Below, one piece after another: positions 1 to 21,300 of a stretch of DNA of 64,000 nucleotides. Location of the stretch: NCBI GenBank assembly GCA_033980235.1, contig CM067062.1:10195027-10259026 (forward strand). The letters run 5' to 3'. A program made the position numbers and the translations under genes. Below the pieces are notes generated by a model. The model was not told where the DNA came from. It made no database searches and saw only the letters and a list, made by a program, of their open reading frames with translations. Numbering within the stretch: the stretch's first letter is position 1; the number at the start of each line of letters is the position of its first letter. Origin of the DNA: Diadema setosum. Lineage: Eukaryota; Echinodermata; Echinoidea; Diadematoida; Diadematidae.

Positions 1-66
1 AACTTGAAGCATTTGACAATGTCAACAAACTATTTCTTTTCTGTGACCCGGAAGTGAAAGACTCAC

Positions 67-7509
<7,443 letters not shown>

Positions 7510-9357
7510 CTGTAAAGTAAAAGTTTAATAAATGTATATGACATATAAGGAGAACTGCCTATGCATAACAATGAAGGCGGGGACCTTATGTGCTCCATGA
7601 AAAAAAAAAAAAAAAAGACAAGCAGATTCATGCCATCATCGATTCACGTAGACATGGCTCAATCATAAATTTCTACACCAATTGCAAAGTCTTATCAATA
7701 CTAGGTCTAGACATATATTACTGAGTTTCAGATAAAAGCATACCATGATCATGTGCAGATGTGGGATGTAAGAAACTTCACGCTGCTTGCTTCTCATTTC
7801 AGCTCAACTTACTAGTAATGGACACTGGCACAACAGACACAAAGTTACATGCATGGGACTTATCGCCCACAAGCACCGCATAGCATGCATAGTACACTGT
7901 GAATTCATGTTTTCTGCGAATAATTCCTAGCAGCATGCATTGATAAATCTTGTACCAATACATGTAACTTACGCATCGCTAAATAACAGATCATAAAAAT
8001 GTATATTTTCATATGCAATATGCTTACGGTTATGGAGATCCTCTATTTTAAATACATTTCTTTCCCGTTAGCGCAGCTGTTTGTCGTTCTCAAATAATCC
8101 GCCTACAGTAGAAGCTCGTTGCTGAAATGAAAGCAAGGCCGTCATTTGCTGCTGCATAGACCCTGCTTATGAAGCGGACTGCGTGATTGGTTGATTGGTC
8201 GTTTGCTACAGCACGCATGCGCATCAGACTTCTTGCGCTTTGCTCCAGTAAGCCTAATCCAAAGAGCTTATAATTATAAATAATGAGTGAAGTGGGGAGA
8301 AAAATCTCTTTAGCCCAATCCTAATCTCATAAACACAGGACTGGCATAAAAGATCATAATTATGAAAAAAAAAATCATTTACTGTATAACTTGATCAACA
8401 ACAACAAAAGTGGAAGAATCTTCGTAATTTATCGATGTTTTAGTAGCCGCTTCATGGCCATTCTGAGGGTGGAAACCTCTCTGCAACTAAAGTTTTTTAG
8501 TTGGATACTGATTTCCTAACCTCCACCGAGGATGAACGTTCCTAATACTTTTGCCGTTGTAATGTTGGTTTGCTTGTCAGTTAATTAGTTTTACAGATTG
8601 AGATGAAATTTTCAGGACAAGTTGATAATGACCCAAGGACAAAAGCACAACAGATAATTAAACTTTACCAGTATAGTCACCCGCAGCTTGGTTCTTGTTG
8701 TTGTTGCCGTTTGTTTTGGGGTCTGTTCTGTTTTGTTTTGTTTTGTTTTTTGGATTTATTTACATTATCATTTTTTTAACATTTGGGAAATAGGATCATT
8801 GTCGGCATGTGTGTATAAACACCATGATAAGTAGCCAGATTACGCAAACAGTGATATCAATGTGATCCCGAATGCTACACTTACGGGTATAAACAGGCTG
8901 CTTGAGGGTCAAGGAATTTGTGCAGATGATATAAATGACTATGATATGCGATGGATATCACTTTGTTGGTGGACATGAGCTGCTCGACGGAGAATAGCCT
9001 CTCAGAGAGTGCTTTTCTAGTTTCAATCCTAATAACTTTGATATAGAAAGGGTATATAGCCTATATTCTTTGTAAAAACCAAATCCGTCCAGTTACTTTA
9101 AAAATGTCTTTTTAATTCATACAGATAATGTAAAATGTTGTCAAATATCTCAAAACTTGTGAAAATCATCTTGAGAAACTAAGTTTCTATCATTTAGTGC
9201 AGATATATCTGTAACCATTCAAGGGGCTTTGGTACTTTGCTTATTTACAAAACACCGCTTTCCCACGACTAATGAAATGGTGCAATGGTCATTCAATATT
9301 TCACAAAATGTGAAGTAAAATAATCTTTCTCTTTGGATTCTGGACTGAAAAATAAAA

Positions 9358-9748
9358 TAAAGGGATGGTACAGTATTGGTGGAGATGAGAATTGGGCTTT
9401 CCACTTTTTGCGAGATACACGTACCAAGAAAACACTTATGAAATAGCAGAGAGCATACCATTCTATGAGGAATTCAAAGTTTATTTGATGAAAATCAGTT
9501 TTGTAATGGCTGAAACATCCAAAAACAAAGGAAACAAAGCGATTGTAAGAAAGATGGGTCCCGCTTTAAATTAAAATCGTTCTGTCGGGAAATCTCAGCC
9601 ATTTCAAAACCAATTTTCATCAAATAAATGTTAAATTCTTTGTGGAATTACATGCCCTTTCACATTTCAGCAGAGGTTTCTCATTATCTCATCAAAAATG
9701 TTAGAAACCTGAAGTTAGGTCTCAACTAAAACTATACAATCCCTTTAA
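9358..9748. mobile_element. 391-bp inverted-repeat element, copy 1
   Basis: The left end TAAAGGGATGGTACAGTATT and right end ACTATACAATCCCTTTA are inverted relatives. The interior also folds back (GATGAAAATCAGTTTTG against CAAAACCAATTTTCATC). A second member of the same length is at 36766-37156. Confidence 0.75.
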
Positions 9749-10099
9749 TGACAGGATTATGTTATCGTAAATCATGCGTGAATGTTTTAATATAATTTGT
9801 ATATATTATGACATTGAGTTTTCAGTGTACTCTGCTTTAATTTCTATACTGGTATTTTGACATTTTTATCACTATCCTAAGATTAACGATTTCCTTTACT
9901 CCAAAAAGAATGAAAATAATTCATTTAGATGAAAGTTAAAAAGTTCAAAGTTCAAGATATTTGAACATCTATTCTATAAATCCACTTGATGACCCAGACC
10001 GGTAAAAAGTCTATTACTATATAGTTACTACAATGTCATGTATCAAGCATTCTTTAGGCTATTATACGGGGTAGTATAGCATGTAAGGTACTAACAGTC

Positions 10100-10201
<102 letters not shown>

Positions 10202-11940
10202 TTGTTTTTGTGAGCTGTTGTTTCCTTATGTTGAGAAATCCCTTCACTATATTTTGATTATTATACTTTCCAATAATATCATTTCAATAGATTCTGACTG
10301 TTATCACATAAGAATTCAATATACAGATATAAGCGTGACACAAAAGTGATTTTAAAAAGGGTATATACGACATAATCATGACATTTTCTCAACAAGTTTT
10401 AGCTTTGATGTTTAGATGTGCTAACCAAACCAGGATTGTTTGTTGTTGTTTTTCAATCAAAAATCCCGGAAATCTTTCTCTGTAGGTAGCAGTAGATACG
10501 CCTATTTCCCTGTTGTTTTTACAATAGTAACTTTTTATTCATTCTGTGTAGCAATGTAGTTCAATGTGAAATTCATAATAAACTCAAATGTAAATGATAA
10601 TAAATCATTAAACACGAGATAATCTGTCAATAAGTGATATTGAATCTAACACTGTGCCACTTTTTGAATGCTGCAGCACTGTTTTTTAGTTATGAAAACA
10701 AAACCACACGGTTTTATATGACAAGAACATTATAAGTTTTCTTCAATTTAGAGCATTATTCTTGGGATAAAAACCGATGGGTATCTATAGAGATAATGGG
10801 ATACGCACAAACGCTAAAAAGCATGTGTCCCAACAACTTGAACACAAGATCTTATTTTGTTTCTTTTTTATTTACGCTTCTAATCACGCAAGTTCACACC
10901 GTCTGTCTGAAGTCCTAACAGAACAGAATAGTCTAAATCAAATCTGATACAGCACAATTACAGCTGAGTGAAAATATACATAATGTGTGAATGGCAGATC
11001 TCAAAAATGTTACTGATAAAAATCATCATAACTTCTTAATTAGGATGCTCCAAAGTGCACGTACAAATGATAAATTATTGTACAAATTACTGTTCATGAT
11101 TATTGCGTCTATTGATATTGACTAATATTGTTCTGACATAATTGGGATATGTATATAGCTTTATATAACATATAAAACATACGATTGAATACCAGACGTC
11201 ACGAATGCATAAAAGTGTACGGGAATGCATAATTATCACTGATGTTACTGTTTTCTTGTCGATAGCAAAGTTGTACATCGATCCTTAATTCCTTCACTCA
11301 TACAATTATTTTTAATTCATTACTGTTATTGCTCCTTAATGTGCCCGTTGCTGGATCACGCAACTCTAGGCAAATATATCAGTCTCATCTTTATGACTTG
11401 AAAAATAAATAAACAAACGAATTGTTGGTGTTTACAATCGCACTTCACGTCAGGGAGTATACATTATATTTTCTTACTTTCATTTCCCCTTTTTGTCCAG
11501 TCAAATAAACTCAATCCTATTCGAAGATTCCTTTATTGTTGTTGCTGTTGTCAACAAAACCACGTTTTCGCTTGACTGCAAAACAGCATACGGTAGAGAT
11601 AATCATAAGAAATGTTGTTTTTGGTTTAGGCCTAAGTTTGAGAGTGTATATGAATTCCTTACACCTGTGAACGATATGTGGATAGGCCTAAACGGAAACG
11701 TGGTTCTCCACTTTTGTTCTAGACACAATGGAATCGAACTCACTTTCAAATCGAAAAGTGAAGAAAATGGTATCACGATATCATCATCATCTGTCCAGTT
11801 TCCCCACCTTGAAAATAGATATAAAGGAAATGTAACATCGGAAACAAACAAACAAACAAACAAAAAATCTGATTGCACCCTATGCATCTCTCTACTTCCT
11901 TATGAGTGAGTGCGCATGACCTATTTGTTTGCCCCCCCCC

Positions 11941-11954
11941 CCAAAAAAAAAAAA

Positions 11955-12003
<49 letters not shown>
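11941..12003. repeat. C-run, A-run and (AG)n microsatellite
   Basis: A poly-C then poly-A tract is followed by about 25 AG units, about 300 bp upstream of the AKAP10 start. Confidence 0.92.
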
Positions 12004-12006
<3 letters not shown>

Positions 12007-12118
12007 TAGCAGTTCTTGGCTCTCTGTAGTTAGTTACCCCGAATGAGTAGTTAGAAGAAAAACAGAACATCATGCAGTTTTTCCTCCGATTTTGCAGTAA
12101 GAGGCGCGACGGTCAATC

Positions 12119-12131
12119 CGCCCCGCCCCCT
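12119..12131 (+). promoter_or_regulatory. GC box near the AKAP10 5' end
   Basis: CCGCCCCGCCCCC is a GC-box (Sp1-type) match in an otherwise AT-rich region, about 190 bases upstream of the AKAP10 ATG. No TATA box is evident. Its role as a promoter element is inference from position. Confidence 0.35.
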
Positions 12132-12312
12132 TTTACGTAACATTTCTGCGTGCACTACCCTCCACACTGTGTGTCCATTGTTAATAGCTGGCGCTCTTCC
12201 ATCGAAATACACGATGAACGTAGTCGTCGCAAAAGTGACAGCTTAGATGTTCCGGGATCGTCTTCAATTTTTGCTGGTTTACATGCCCTTGATAATGATT
12301 TGATGCAGCACT

Positions 12313-12337
12313 ATGCCTCTGTTTAAGAGGAAATCAG
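12313..12337 (+). CDS. AKAP10: AKAP10 exon 1 (start codon)
   Basis: ATG CCT CTG TTT AAG AGG AAA TCA G encodes MPLFKRKS and resembles the basic N-terminus MSFFRRK of vertebrate AKAP10. The donor is GTAAGT. The upstream ATG at 12302 is in another frame and soon stops. Confidence 0.8.
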
Positions 12338-15300
12338 GTAAGTATGATATGAATTCACGTGATTGTGGTCATACCTGTAACATTTCACCAAAATACACCA
12401 TTTTGTTCGCTGTGTGATTGTGTGGCGGTACCGCGGCCAGTGAAGTGTAACGTTAGTGCGCTGATAAGCTTGCATGCTCATCTTGAGACTTGGGATCTAC
12501 TGTGGGAAGTTCATACATTGTTTACAGTAATACAGATGATGCATGGTGGTGGATAGCCGCCGCCGGTGGTTAGTCGTGGGTTGAGATGATCTCTGAGCTA
12601 GCTGTGAATTTTGATTGTGTTTGATTCTTTCAGGGCTGAGTGCTACTGAATACATGATGAAACGGATGAAACATTTTGTAGCGAAACAGGGAGTAATTGG
12701 ATCTATTTTATATTGACCAGCAGGCAGCACCAGTTAGTGCAGTGGCAGTGCAGTAATGGTAATTATGTATTTCTTGCAGTTAACTCTTATTTGTCGTACA
12801 GTAAGTAGACTAGATTCTAGATATTCTAGATTGATAAACAGTTGACAAGTAAAGGTCTTAATCTTTGAAAGTTTGACCCCTTCGATACTGAATTGTCTAC
12901 TTTTTTAAAGGCCAACAAAGGCAAAAGCTAACTAATTTTACACTTGCCACTTAAAGCTCCAATACGATGAATACGATATGTCGATAGAGTCTATTACAAT
13001 CAGGCAAGTTCCACCTCAAAGCTAAACTGCTTAAAACTCTTACTTGCACAACAATCAATATCTGCAGGCTGCCACAAATTGTAGTGGTTTAAAGTGAGCT
13101 GCTCTGAATTTGAATAACGTTAGATAGTATAGGCCTATCTATAGCGCAGTCCAAGATTCAACCGCTGATTGTATGTAGAAACCTATGCTTTTGGCATTTT
13201 GCGCGTTGTCAAATTTGGGCATGGGTGCTGGTTTTTTCTTACAATAATTGTTATTACAACATTTCTGGATCTGGATCTGGATCTGGATCTGGATCTGTTA
13301 CTCTGAAAAGCTCAGGTTGAGCATCACTCAGAACGTGACTGTGACTGGAGCGTTGTTTAGTCCAAATGCAAGTGCTTTTGTAGAGCTGTTTTGAAAGCAT
13401 TTGTGCTTGTTATTGATGTAAGTTCTTCAGGCAATTTGTTCCACTCTCTTGCCATTTGGGGGAAATATGAGGATAGATGGGGTTGGGAGTTCGATCGTGG
13501 AATCACCAGTTGTTTAGGTTTACAGCTCCTAGTTTTTATCCGTTTGCTTATGACAGAGTTCTGGAAACTCAAGAAGGTATTGATGTCTAGGTCGACATGG
13601 TCGTGAATGATTTTGTGGAACATGACAAGGCTGTTAAGTTGTCTTCTGTGCTGGAGAAGGGGTAGTTTGAGGTTCCTTAACATAGTAGAAACAGAACTGT
13701 GATTACTGAAGTCTCCTGTGATTATGCGAGCTGCTCGACGTTGAACGGCCTCGATCTTATCGATGTTTTTCTTTGTGTGGGGGGACCATACAGAACTGCA
13801 GTATTCCACATGAGGTCGAACTAAGCTCTTGTAGGCTTGGGTTTTTACATGGGTTGGGGCATTGTTGAGATTTCTTTGGATGAACCCATTAACACTGTTG
13901 GCCTTTGCCGAGATATTATCTATGTGACTGTTCCACTTCATATCTGATGAGAGGGTGACTCCTAGGTATTTATGCTGATTTGTTTCTCTAAGGGTGTGGC
14001 CCGAGAGTGTATAGCGATGGAGGACAGGTGATCGTTTCCTTGAGAATCGCATGACATTACACTTCTCTGGCTTGAAATTCATCTGCCATTTTCTTTCCCA
14101 GGTTTTTAGGGAGTGAAGGTCATTTTGAAGTGCAATACAATCCTTCTTATCTTTAATGGGGCGTAGTAGGAGGCAGTCATCTGCGAAGAGGCAGACTCTG
14201 GACGTCAGACCATTTGGCAGATCGTTAATGTAACATAAAAACAAGAGAGGTCCCAATACTGTGCCCTGAGGGACTCCAGAGTCTACATGGATGGGTTTAG
14301 AGGTCTTGCCTTGGATGACAACAGACTGCTCTCTGTCAGTAAGGAAGGCTGTTATCCAGGAGAGGAGGGGGCCTCTTACTCCATAAAACCTTAATTTATG
14401 GAGCAGTCGTTGATGAGGCACCTTATCAAAGGCTTTAGCAAAATCTAATATTATTACATCCACTTGTTTTGTGCTGTCGGTTCCATCTAATATGTGGTGT
14501 ATTGTGGACAATAGTTGGGTTTCGCATGATCTTCGTGCTCTGAAGCCGTGCTGGTTGTCACTTAGAATATTAAACTCTTCGAGATGATTCATGACATGTC
14601 GGTAGATAATATGCTCAAGTATTTTGCAGACAGCCGAGGTGAGGGAGATTGGTCTATAGTTTGCAGCATCTGTTTTACAGCCTTTTTTGAAAATTGCTGA
14701 AATGTTGGCTTTTTTCCAATCTTTAGGGAGTTTCCCGGTTTTGATACTCTGTGTGAAAATGATTTGGAGGATTGGAGAAATCTCCTCTGCGCACATCTGC
14801 AGCACATAGGGGCTGATTCCATCAGGACCAGGAGTTTTGTTAACCTTGAGATCCTTCAAAAGTTTTGTTATTCCATTAGTGCTTATTTCTAAATCTGGCA
14901 AGGCTGGGTAAGGACTCTGTCCTAGGGAAGGAATGGAGGATGTGTCTTCTTTGGTGAAGACAGATCGGTACTGCCTGCTAAGTACCTCTGCTTTATCAAC
15001 TGCACTACTAACCAGGGATCCGTTGCTAACTAGGGCTGGGATGCCACATAATTCCCGTCTACGATGTTTCACAAATGACCAAAACTTCTTAACATTAGTC
15101 TGTAAAGATTCAAAAATAGTTGTCGAGAGATATTCCTGCTCTGCTTTTCTTAGATTACGTTGGACTTCCTTCCTTAGCGACTTGTATCGCTTCCACTGTC
15201 GTTCACAGTTGGTAGATTTAGCAGTGTAGAAAGCTCTATTCTTTTTCCTAATTAATCGTTGCAGGGGTCTTGACAACCATGGAAGGTTAAATCTGGATGA

Positions 15301-18300
15301 TTTGATTGATGAGGGTACGTTTCTATGCACAGAGTCCAAAAGTGTAGATTTGAATCCCTCCCAATTCTCGTTTACAGATGACTGGTTGTGGTTACCCTCA
15401 AGTTTGGTTCGAAACTGGGTGAGGTCCTCTTTAAGGCCTTCCACATTTGCTTTGTGCCAGTGAAAGATCCTTCTGCGTTCGGACCTCTGTGTACATGGTC
15501 TTGTGCTTGCATCAGCAATTATCTTAAAATGGTCTGATATTCCAGGCTCTGTCTTCAAAGGCTGGAAGCAGCTTGGATTTGAAACACACAGAAGGTTTAA
15601 AATGTTTTGAACACTCAATGATTTAGTTTGATGATTGTGGTTCGGTTCATGTGCTAACTGAACGAGAGAGAAATCATCTAACAAACTGAGTAGTTCATTC
15701 GTTAGTTCTGCAGGGTAATTGCACTCAGGACCCGGTTTGCGACATGGGACGTTCCAATCAATGTCTGGGACATTAAAGTCTCCCCCAATCCACACTACTG
15801 GGTTTTTCTTCCAATTAATCTTGGCGAGGGAGTCTCTTAGTTTCTTTATAGGGGTAGAACCCTGGTTTGGTGGACGATAAAACACACATAAATAAACTGG
15901 TCTTGCATTAGTCATTTGGATAGAGATCCACAATAATTCAGCATCAACATCGAGAGACTCCATTGGGGTTGCAACGAGGTCATTCCTGACAGCTATAAAA
16001 ACACCACCGCCTGGTCTCTCTTCCCTGTCTTTCCTGTAGGCCGTGTAATTATCTGGGATGCATTCATTACTAATGATATCAGGTTTCAGCCAGGATTCTG
16101 TGACTAGGATAACATGGGGGTTTGAATCCTTCACACTTTCTGCGAATGCCTCTTTCTTTCCAATGAGGCTACTGCAATTTGTCATCATAAGTCGTATGTT
16201 GTCCTTACTCTTAATCTTATCCCCTTTGTTTCTACAGCTAGGCACTCCTCTGGTTCTGGTTTTGCCCCGTGTCGATGTAGGGCGGGGGGAGGATGTTGCT
16301 ACTGGTTCTGAAAATTTGTTAGGAGAGCGACTACTATCCAGATCTGAAAATAATACTGATTGGTCATTCCCTGCATCGAGGTCGGGCAATACTGAGAAGT
16401 GATTATTATCGGTAAAACTGGTGGAGTTGGATTGTAAAAATAAACTGGAACTGAAGTTAGGGAGACCACACTGGATACAGGTCCATGATAGATGTGGGTG
16501 ATCAGCAATGATTTGGTACATTTCTTTGTTCATAGGAACACATTCACGGTGTATCCAAGTGTTGCAGTGATCACAGCAAATACCGTCCTGGCCATATTTT
16601 ACGGCTTTGTTGCATACACCACATGGATATTTACAGCGGGGGCCAGGATTTGGGTGGATGTCTCCGGCTAATGATAACATAGCACCAGCTTGTATCACCA
16701 ACGATAAATGATACAAACATGTCACTGACTTGTCATTATAATTCAGCAAGTTGGCATGTACACAAACTACCAGATAATTTGAAGAAAGGATGGATGTAGG
16801 TCTGCATAAAAATTGCCGTGAGAATTTCATTTCTTTGCTGTATTCAGTGTCAATTGCCAACAAAAGTGAGGCTTGTTTACTGACGTAATCCAAATGTTCT
16901 AATAATAATGGATTTATGATGGGGTTCGAACTGGCAAGAATCTTATGCTTGGTTGTTTCGTGGGCACTTATGCTACACATGTTCGGTTCAGCACAGGAAA
17001 ACACCTCAAATTCATAATCAGAAGCACAGTCACAGGATTCACAGTCGTACTCGGAGAACTGTACATCACGAGAATAAGCAAATGAAGACAAATTCAAAAT
17101 GATCCCACCTGATAATTCTTGAATACTAAGGCTTAACAGTGGGCTTGGGGTTCCGCAAGCGTTGTGGCGAGTGTAGAGGTGGCTGGTTGCTATCAGTACA
17201 GACACGCACATAATTGCTGAGAGTACTGTGCGGGGTTTCACAGTTTCGCGGGCTCCGTGTTTGGCCATCTTGAACTCGTACAGTAGGCTGGATGAACACG
17301 ACGACAAACTGACTTAAAAAAAAGACACTCAGTATACGGTAAAAAATGCTCAAAACTGGATTCAGGCAAGGGCGGGTAGAAATTGCACTCAAATCTCTAA
17401 AAAAATCCACTTTTATTGAAAGTTAAGAAAGTTAAAAAGCTGTAAAAAGCTGCAAAATATCGCAGCGACAAAGCAACATGTCCGTTCACAGTCACAGTCA
17501 CGCACCACAATCTGGACATGGTGAAAGACTCTCTGGATAGAGTATCACTATCACTCCTTTCAGGCTCAGCACTGACTGTGATGTAGAAGTCTGGAACCGT
17601 AATAATTTACTGATGATGTGTAGCTATAATTATTATATCACAATATAGTTGACACTGAAGCACATCTTTGCCAAGAGTTTTGGATCTGATTGATATGACT
17701 TGGCAGTGTGTTACAATGTTTTGCTCTTCTACAAAAGAAAGAGTTGCCGAGTGTAGTTGAATTACTATATAAAACCAGATTAGTTATCAGGATGTGAGCT
17801 TTGAGTTGATATGCCTCTTGTGATACAGTAGACAGAAAGATCCGTCTGTCCGGAGGAGTCTTTTATTTTTTGACGTTATCGCTCTCCTCCGTAGACAGAC
17901 GGAAGTTGATAGTGCACATCGCTGTGTGGATGGTCTTAACCACTGTCTCTATGGAAAATTGGGTGAGGTACCTCACCCTTCTCGATTGCGTCTAATTCAC
18001 GGCCCTAGGTCGGCAAATGTAAGCTTGTATATCAAAATTAACATTTCAAGAATGCACTACACTCACTAGATTAATGAGTAATCCAACATTTTGGTAGAAT
18101 TTTCAACGCAAAACACACACCAACCAGCCCGTTGCGTCGTCATGTTTAAACTGCAGAAACATATGAATCCCTTAGCCAATTGCATGCGAGGTAGTTTCTA
18201 CGTGTTTTTTCATTAAAACACGTACCTCGCAAGGCTCGCATGTGATTGGCTAACAGATTCAAAATGGCGACTTACTGCTAGCGAACGGCGATGTTGCGAT

Positions 18301-21300
18301 ATGGATAAAATTTCTGCGTTATAACCTACTTACTGTGCGTATTTCGATTGCACAATGTGAGAAATTTACCCCAAATATTGCTGCATAATGCGTCATGTCA
18401 TGTCAAACTTGTTTGAATGTAAAAAGGTTGTCTGAAATTTGGTTTATCGTAACGTTTGATCTGTGCGCAACCGCTGGCAGCGCAACCACACAGGAGCCAG
18501 GATCATTGACTTCGGTCTGTATAAGGAGGGGATCCGTGAAGCCAGACGCAGTCTCCGCGGAACATTTCCCCGACGACCAGATACAGACCGATCTTTCGGT
18601 CAAGTGATACAGGTGCCTTGTGCTGGGTTAATATGGTCCTCCATGCTGCAGCTTGAAGCCAGTGTTGCCGTGCTTAATCTTGTGAAGCGGTGGATTGATA
18701 GCTTATGATAAGTTTGTGATGTTCAGGAAGTGAGTGGAGTTTGAGATCAGGACCATAAAACTTTGCGTTAAAAGGGCTTCACTATAATTAATGCAAAAAT
18801 AACAATTTGGTGGATCTACTAATTTTCTTGTTTTTCGTACGTTGTATGAAGATCCTGTTTATGATGAGGAATGACTTAGAAGTTTGATTTTACCTCGTGC
18901 CTGAAACCAACAGTGCAAATTCTCCTACATTGTCAAATGTTCTGCAAGTGATAAGGGGTAGAATTCCTGTATGTACCCTCCACTGAATTTGAAGGATGTC
19001 TTTTTTAGTACGATGAATCAGAGTCTAACAAAATCCATGCTTGCTCCTCAATTTCTGTGGTTTGTTAGCATGACAATAAAAAGAAAAGTCATCTTTGTAG
19101 TAAAACATATAACAAAACTCATGTTTTTTCCCCCCAATAATGCAATCACTTGACCAAAATTGATCACTTACATCACAATTGTAAGATCTATACGTGTATA
19201 TTCTATGTGAAGCACAATACATCTTTTGTTATTGTCTCAATTATATTGGAGGTTACCAAATGAATACTAGCTATTCATTGGGACTAACTGTTCCCACAAG
19301 GATCATGTAAAATATGTAGATTGTTGCAGCCATCTGGTGTGATGTGTTTTTGTTGTTTTGACAGAAAAGCAGCCCCAGCAGCGTGTGGTGCGACAGAGCT
19401 CCAAGCCAGAGAACCCAGCTGTCAAAGGCCTGCAACAGAAAGGGGGCAAACCGACTCATCAACAGGCCCCGCAAAGCGGCCGCCCGAATGCACAGCCGCA
19501 ACATGGCAACTTCCACCATGCAGGGGCTGCAGCGACGACAGCAATAACTACAACCGGCCATGGTCAACATGGCAGTATACCAGGGGGAGGGGCTCCAGGC
19601 ATTCCAGGCCAAGGACCGCCCCGATCCCCTCCAGACCCATCGAAGGCGGATATCATCGATGATGGGACCGCAGCTTTGGCCGCCAGCAAGAGAGGAAGCG
19701 GGATGGAGGTGAAGCGGATGATCAGTGACGAGGACGATGCTATGGGGGATTTGGGTAAAGGTGAGTTTGGCAGCAAGAAAAAACAATTCAGATTGTGCAC
19801 AGATTTATCAAATAGGCTATTTCCCTCGGTCTCACAATCTTCCATATGGGATTTTTCTTTTTTGTGTGTGTTTTTTTTGCAATCAGGGATTTATATCTGC
19901 CATAACTGTTATAGTATATTAATGCTAGTTTTGTATTTACAAGGTATAAAGAATATGAAACAAAACAGGGTTCAAGACACTCAGGAAGGAAAAGCATGAC
20001 CTTAATATTCATTGTTTCATGAACATGTAAAAGCATTGTAAAAAATAAAGAACAACAACAAAACTACTACAATGATAAGAACAGCAGCAGATGAATTTCT
20101 TTTCTCTAATGTCACTTCAGGCATTGGGAAGATAGAGCAGACGGACCAGCCCATCAATCGGTCGAGACTGTGCAAGAGCCTCAATGAAGTCCTACATGAC
20201 AATGGCGCACTCCCCTACTTCATCCAGTACATGGCGTCGTGCGACAGAAAGCAGCTTGTGCAATTCTGGCTTGCTGCCGAGAGCTTCAGCAATGCTTCGT
20301 GGTCGAAAATGAGAACGGACTCGATGAGTGCCGGCACCGGCACGATGGGAAGCCATCTGACAACGACAATCCCCGAAGATCGATCAGAAAGTGACGATCA
20401 AAACTGCAACACAAACTCGTCCACTTCCAGTCGGAATGGAGCGAGTGTGCCTAGTTCAAAAATGGACGCCACAGAGCGAATCATTAGAGAGTCTAGGAAT
20501 AATAATGAAATTAGCTTGCCAAGTGAAGGGATGAAGAAGGACAGTGCACTGAGTCGGATGAACAGTGACGGTAAGGTTGTGGAGCCGACGATATCCCCAG
20601 TGAAGGAAGTGACTCAAAATGCTTCTCCTTCCGGCTCCCCAACCAAGTCAAAGACTCACACGAGAGCCATGTCAGACTCAGCCGTCGGAGTCGGGAAGAT
20701 GTTCGGTGGGAAAACGGAGGGAGGTTTCGAGCCTGGCCACCGGCGGAATAACTCCTGGAAGGAAGTGGATCCAAGGACCGGTAAATTCTAAACCTCTTCA
20801 TATTTATCTTTATAACACCTAATTTGCCATTATCATACATGAATGATTATGTCTTGTAACATACTGTCCATATAGCATCCAGCACCAGGGTATGTTATTT
20901 AAATTTCATGTTTGATGTTTCATGTTTTAACTTACAATACCCAACATTTGTGCTTCTCTAGATACATGCTTTAGGTAAGGGAGTTAGCACAACAATGATT
21001 TTATTGGCAAGAGATTCAGTAATATTGCCTGTAGGTCAGCCAGCCTGTTGCACTTTTCTCTACTCCAGATTAACAGAGAGAATTTGTTGTTTGGTGTGCA
21101 GATGTACTTTATACATCTAGCAGTAGAATGAGAAGGAAAATCTGTGTGCAAAAATTGGTATCTGTGTAGTATTTTTTGCTAGAACAAACATGAATGAAAG
21201 AAAAAAGAAGAGTTCATGTTCACAGAACCTTGATTTCTCCTTCGATTTTTTGAAAGCAAGAGGGATTTGAATAAAAATTGTACTGCCAGTTCCTCTAATG

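Larger units (their letters stand above)
13262..17490 (-). mobile_element. Full-length-looking CR1/L2-type non-LTR retrotransposon
   Basis: Inserted antisense in AKAP10 intron 1. It has a single long ORF, a short 3' UTR and a 3' tail of (CAGATC)n at about 13264-13298 on the minus strand, typical of CR1/L2-like LINEs, which end in short tandem repeats rather than poly-A. About 180 bases of presumed 5' UTR precede the ORF. The exact 5' border and any target-site duplication are not certain. Confidence 0.85.
12338..19364 (+). other. AKAP10 intron 1 (7 kb) carrying an antisense LINE
   Basis: The intron holds the retrotransposon at about 13262-17490. A stem-forming stretch is near 18166-18255, where TTAGCCAATTGCATGCGAGG pairs with a downstream inverted copy. 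The rest (12340-13260, 17500-19360) shows no feature I can name. Confidence 0.65.

Noticed and set aside
18395..18708. Overlapping open frames on both strands in AKAP10 intron 1, one with a SAEHFP motif like the end of a THAP domain
   Set aside because: No Cys pair or other THAP block is found nearby, and no splice context supports it.
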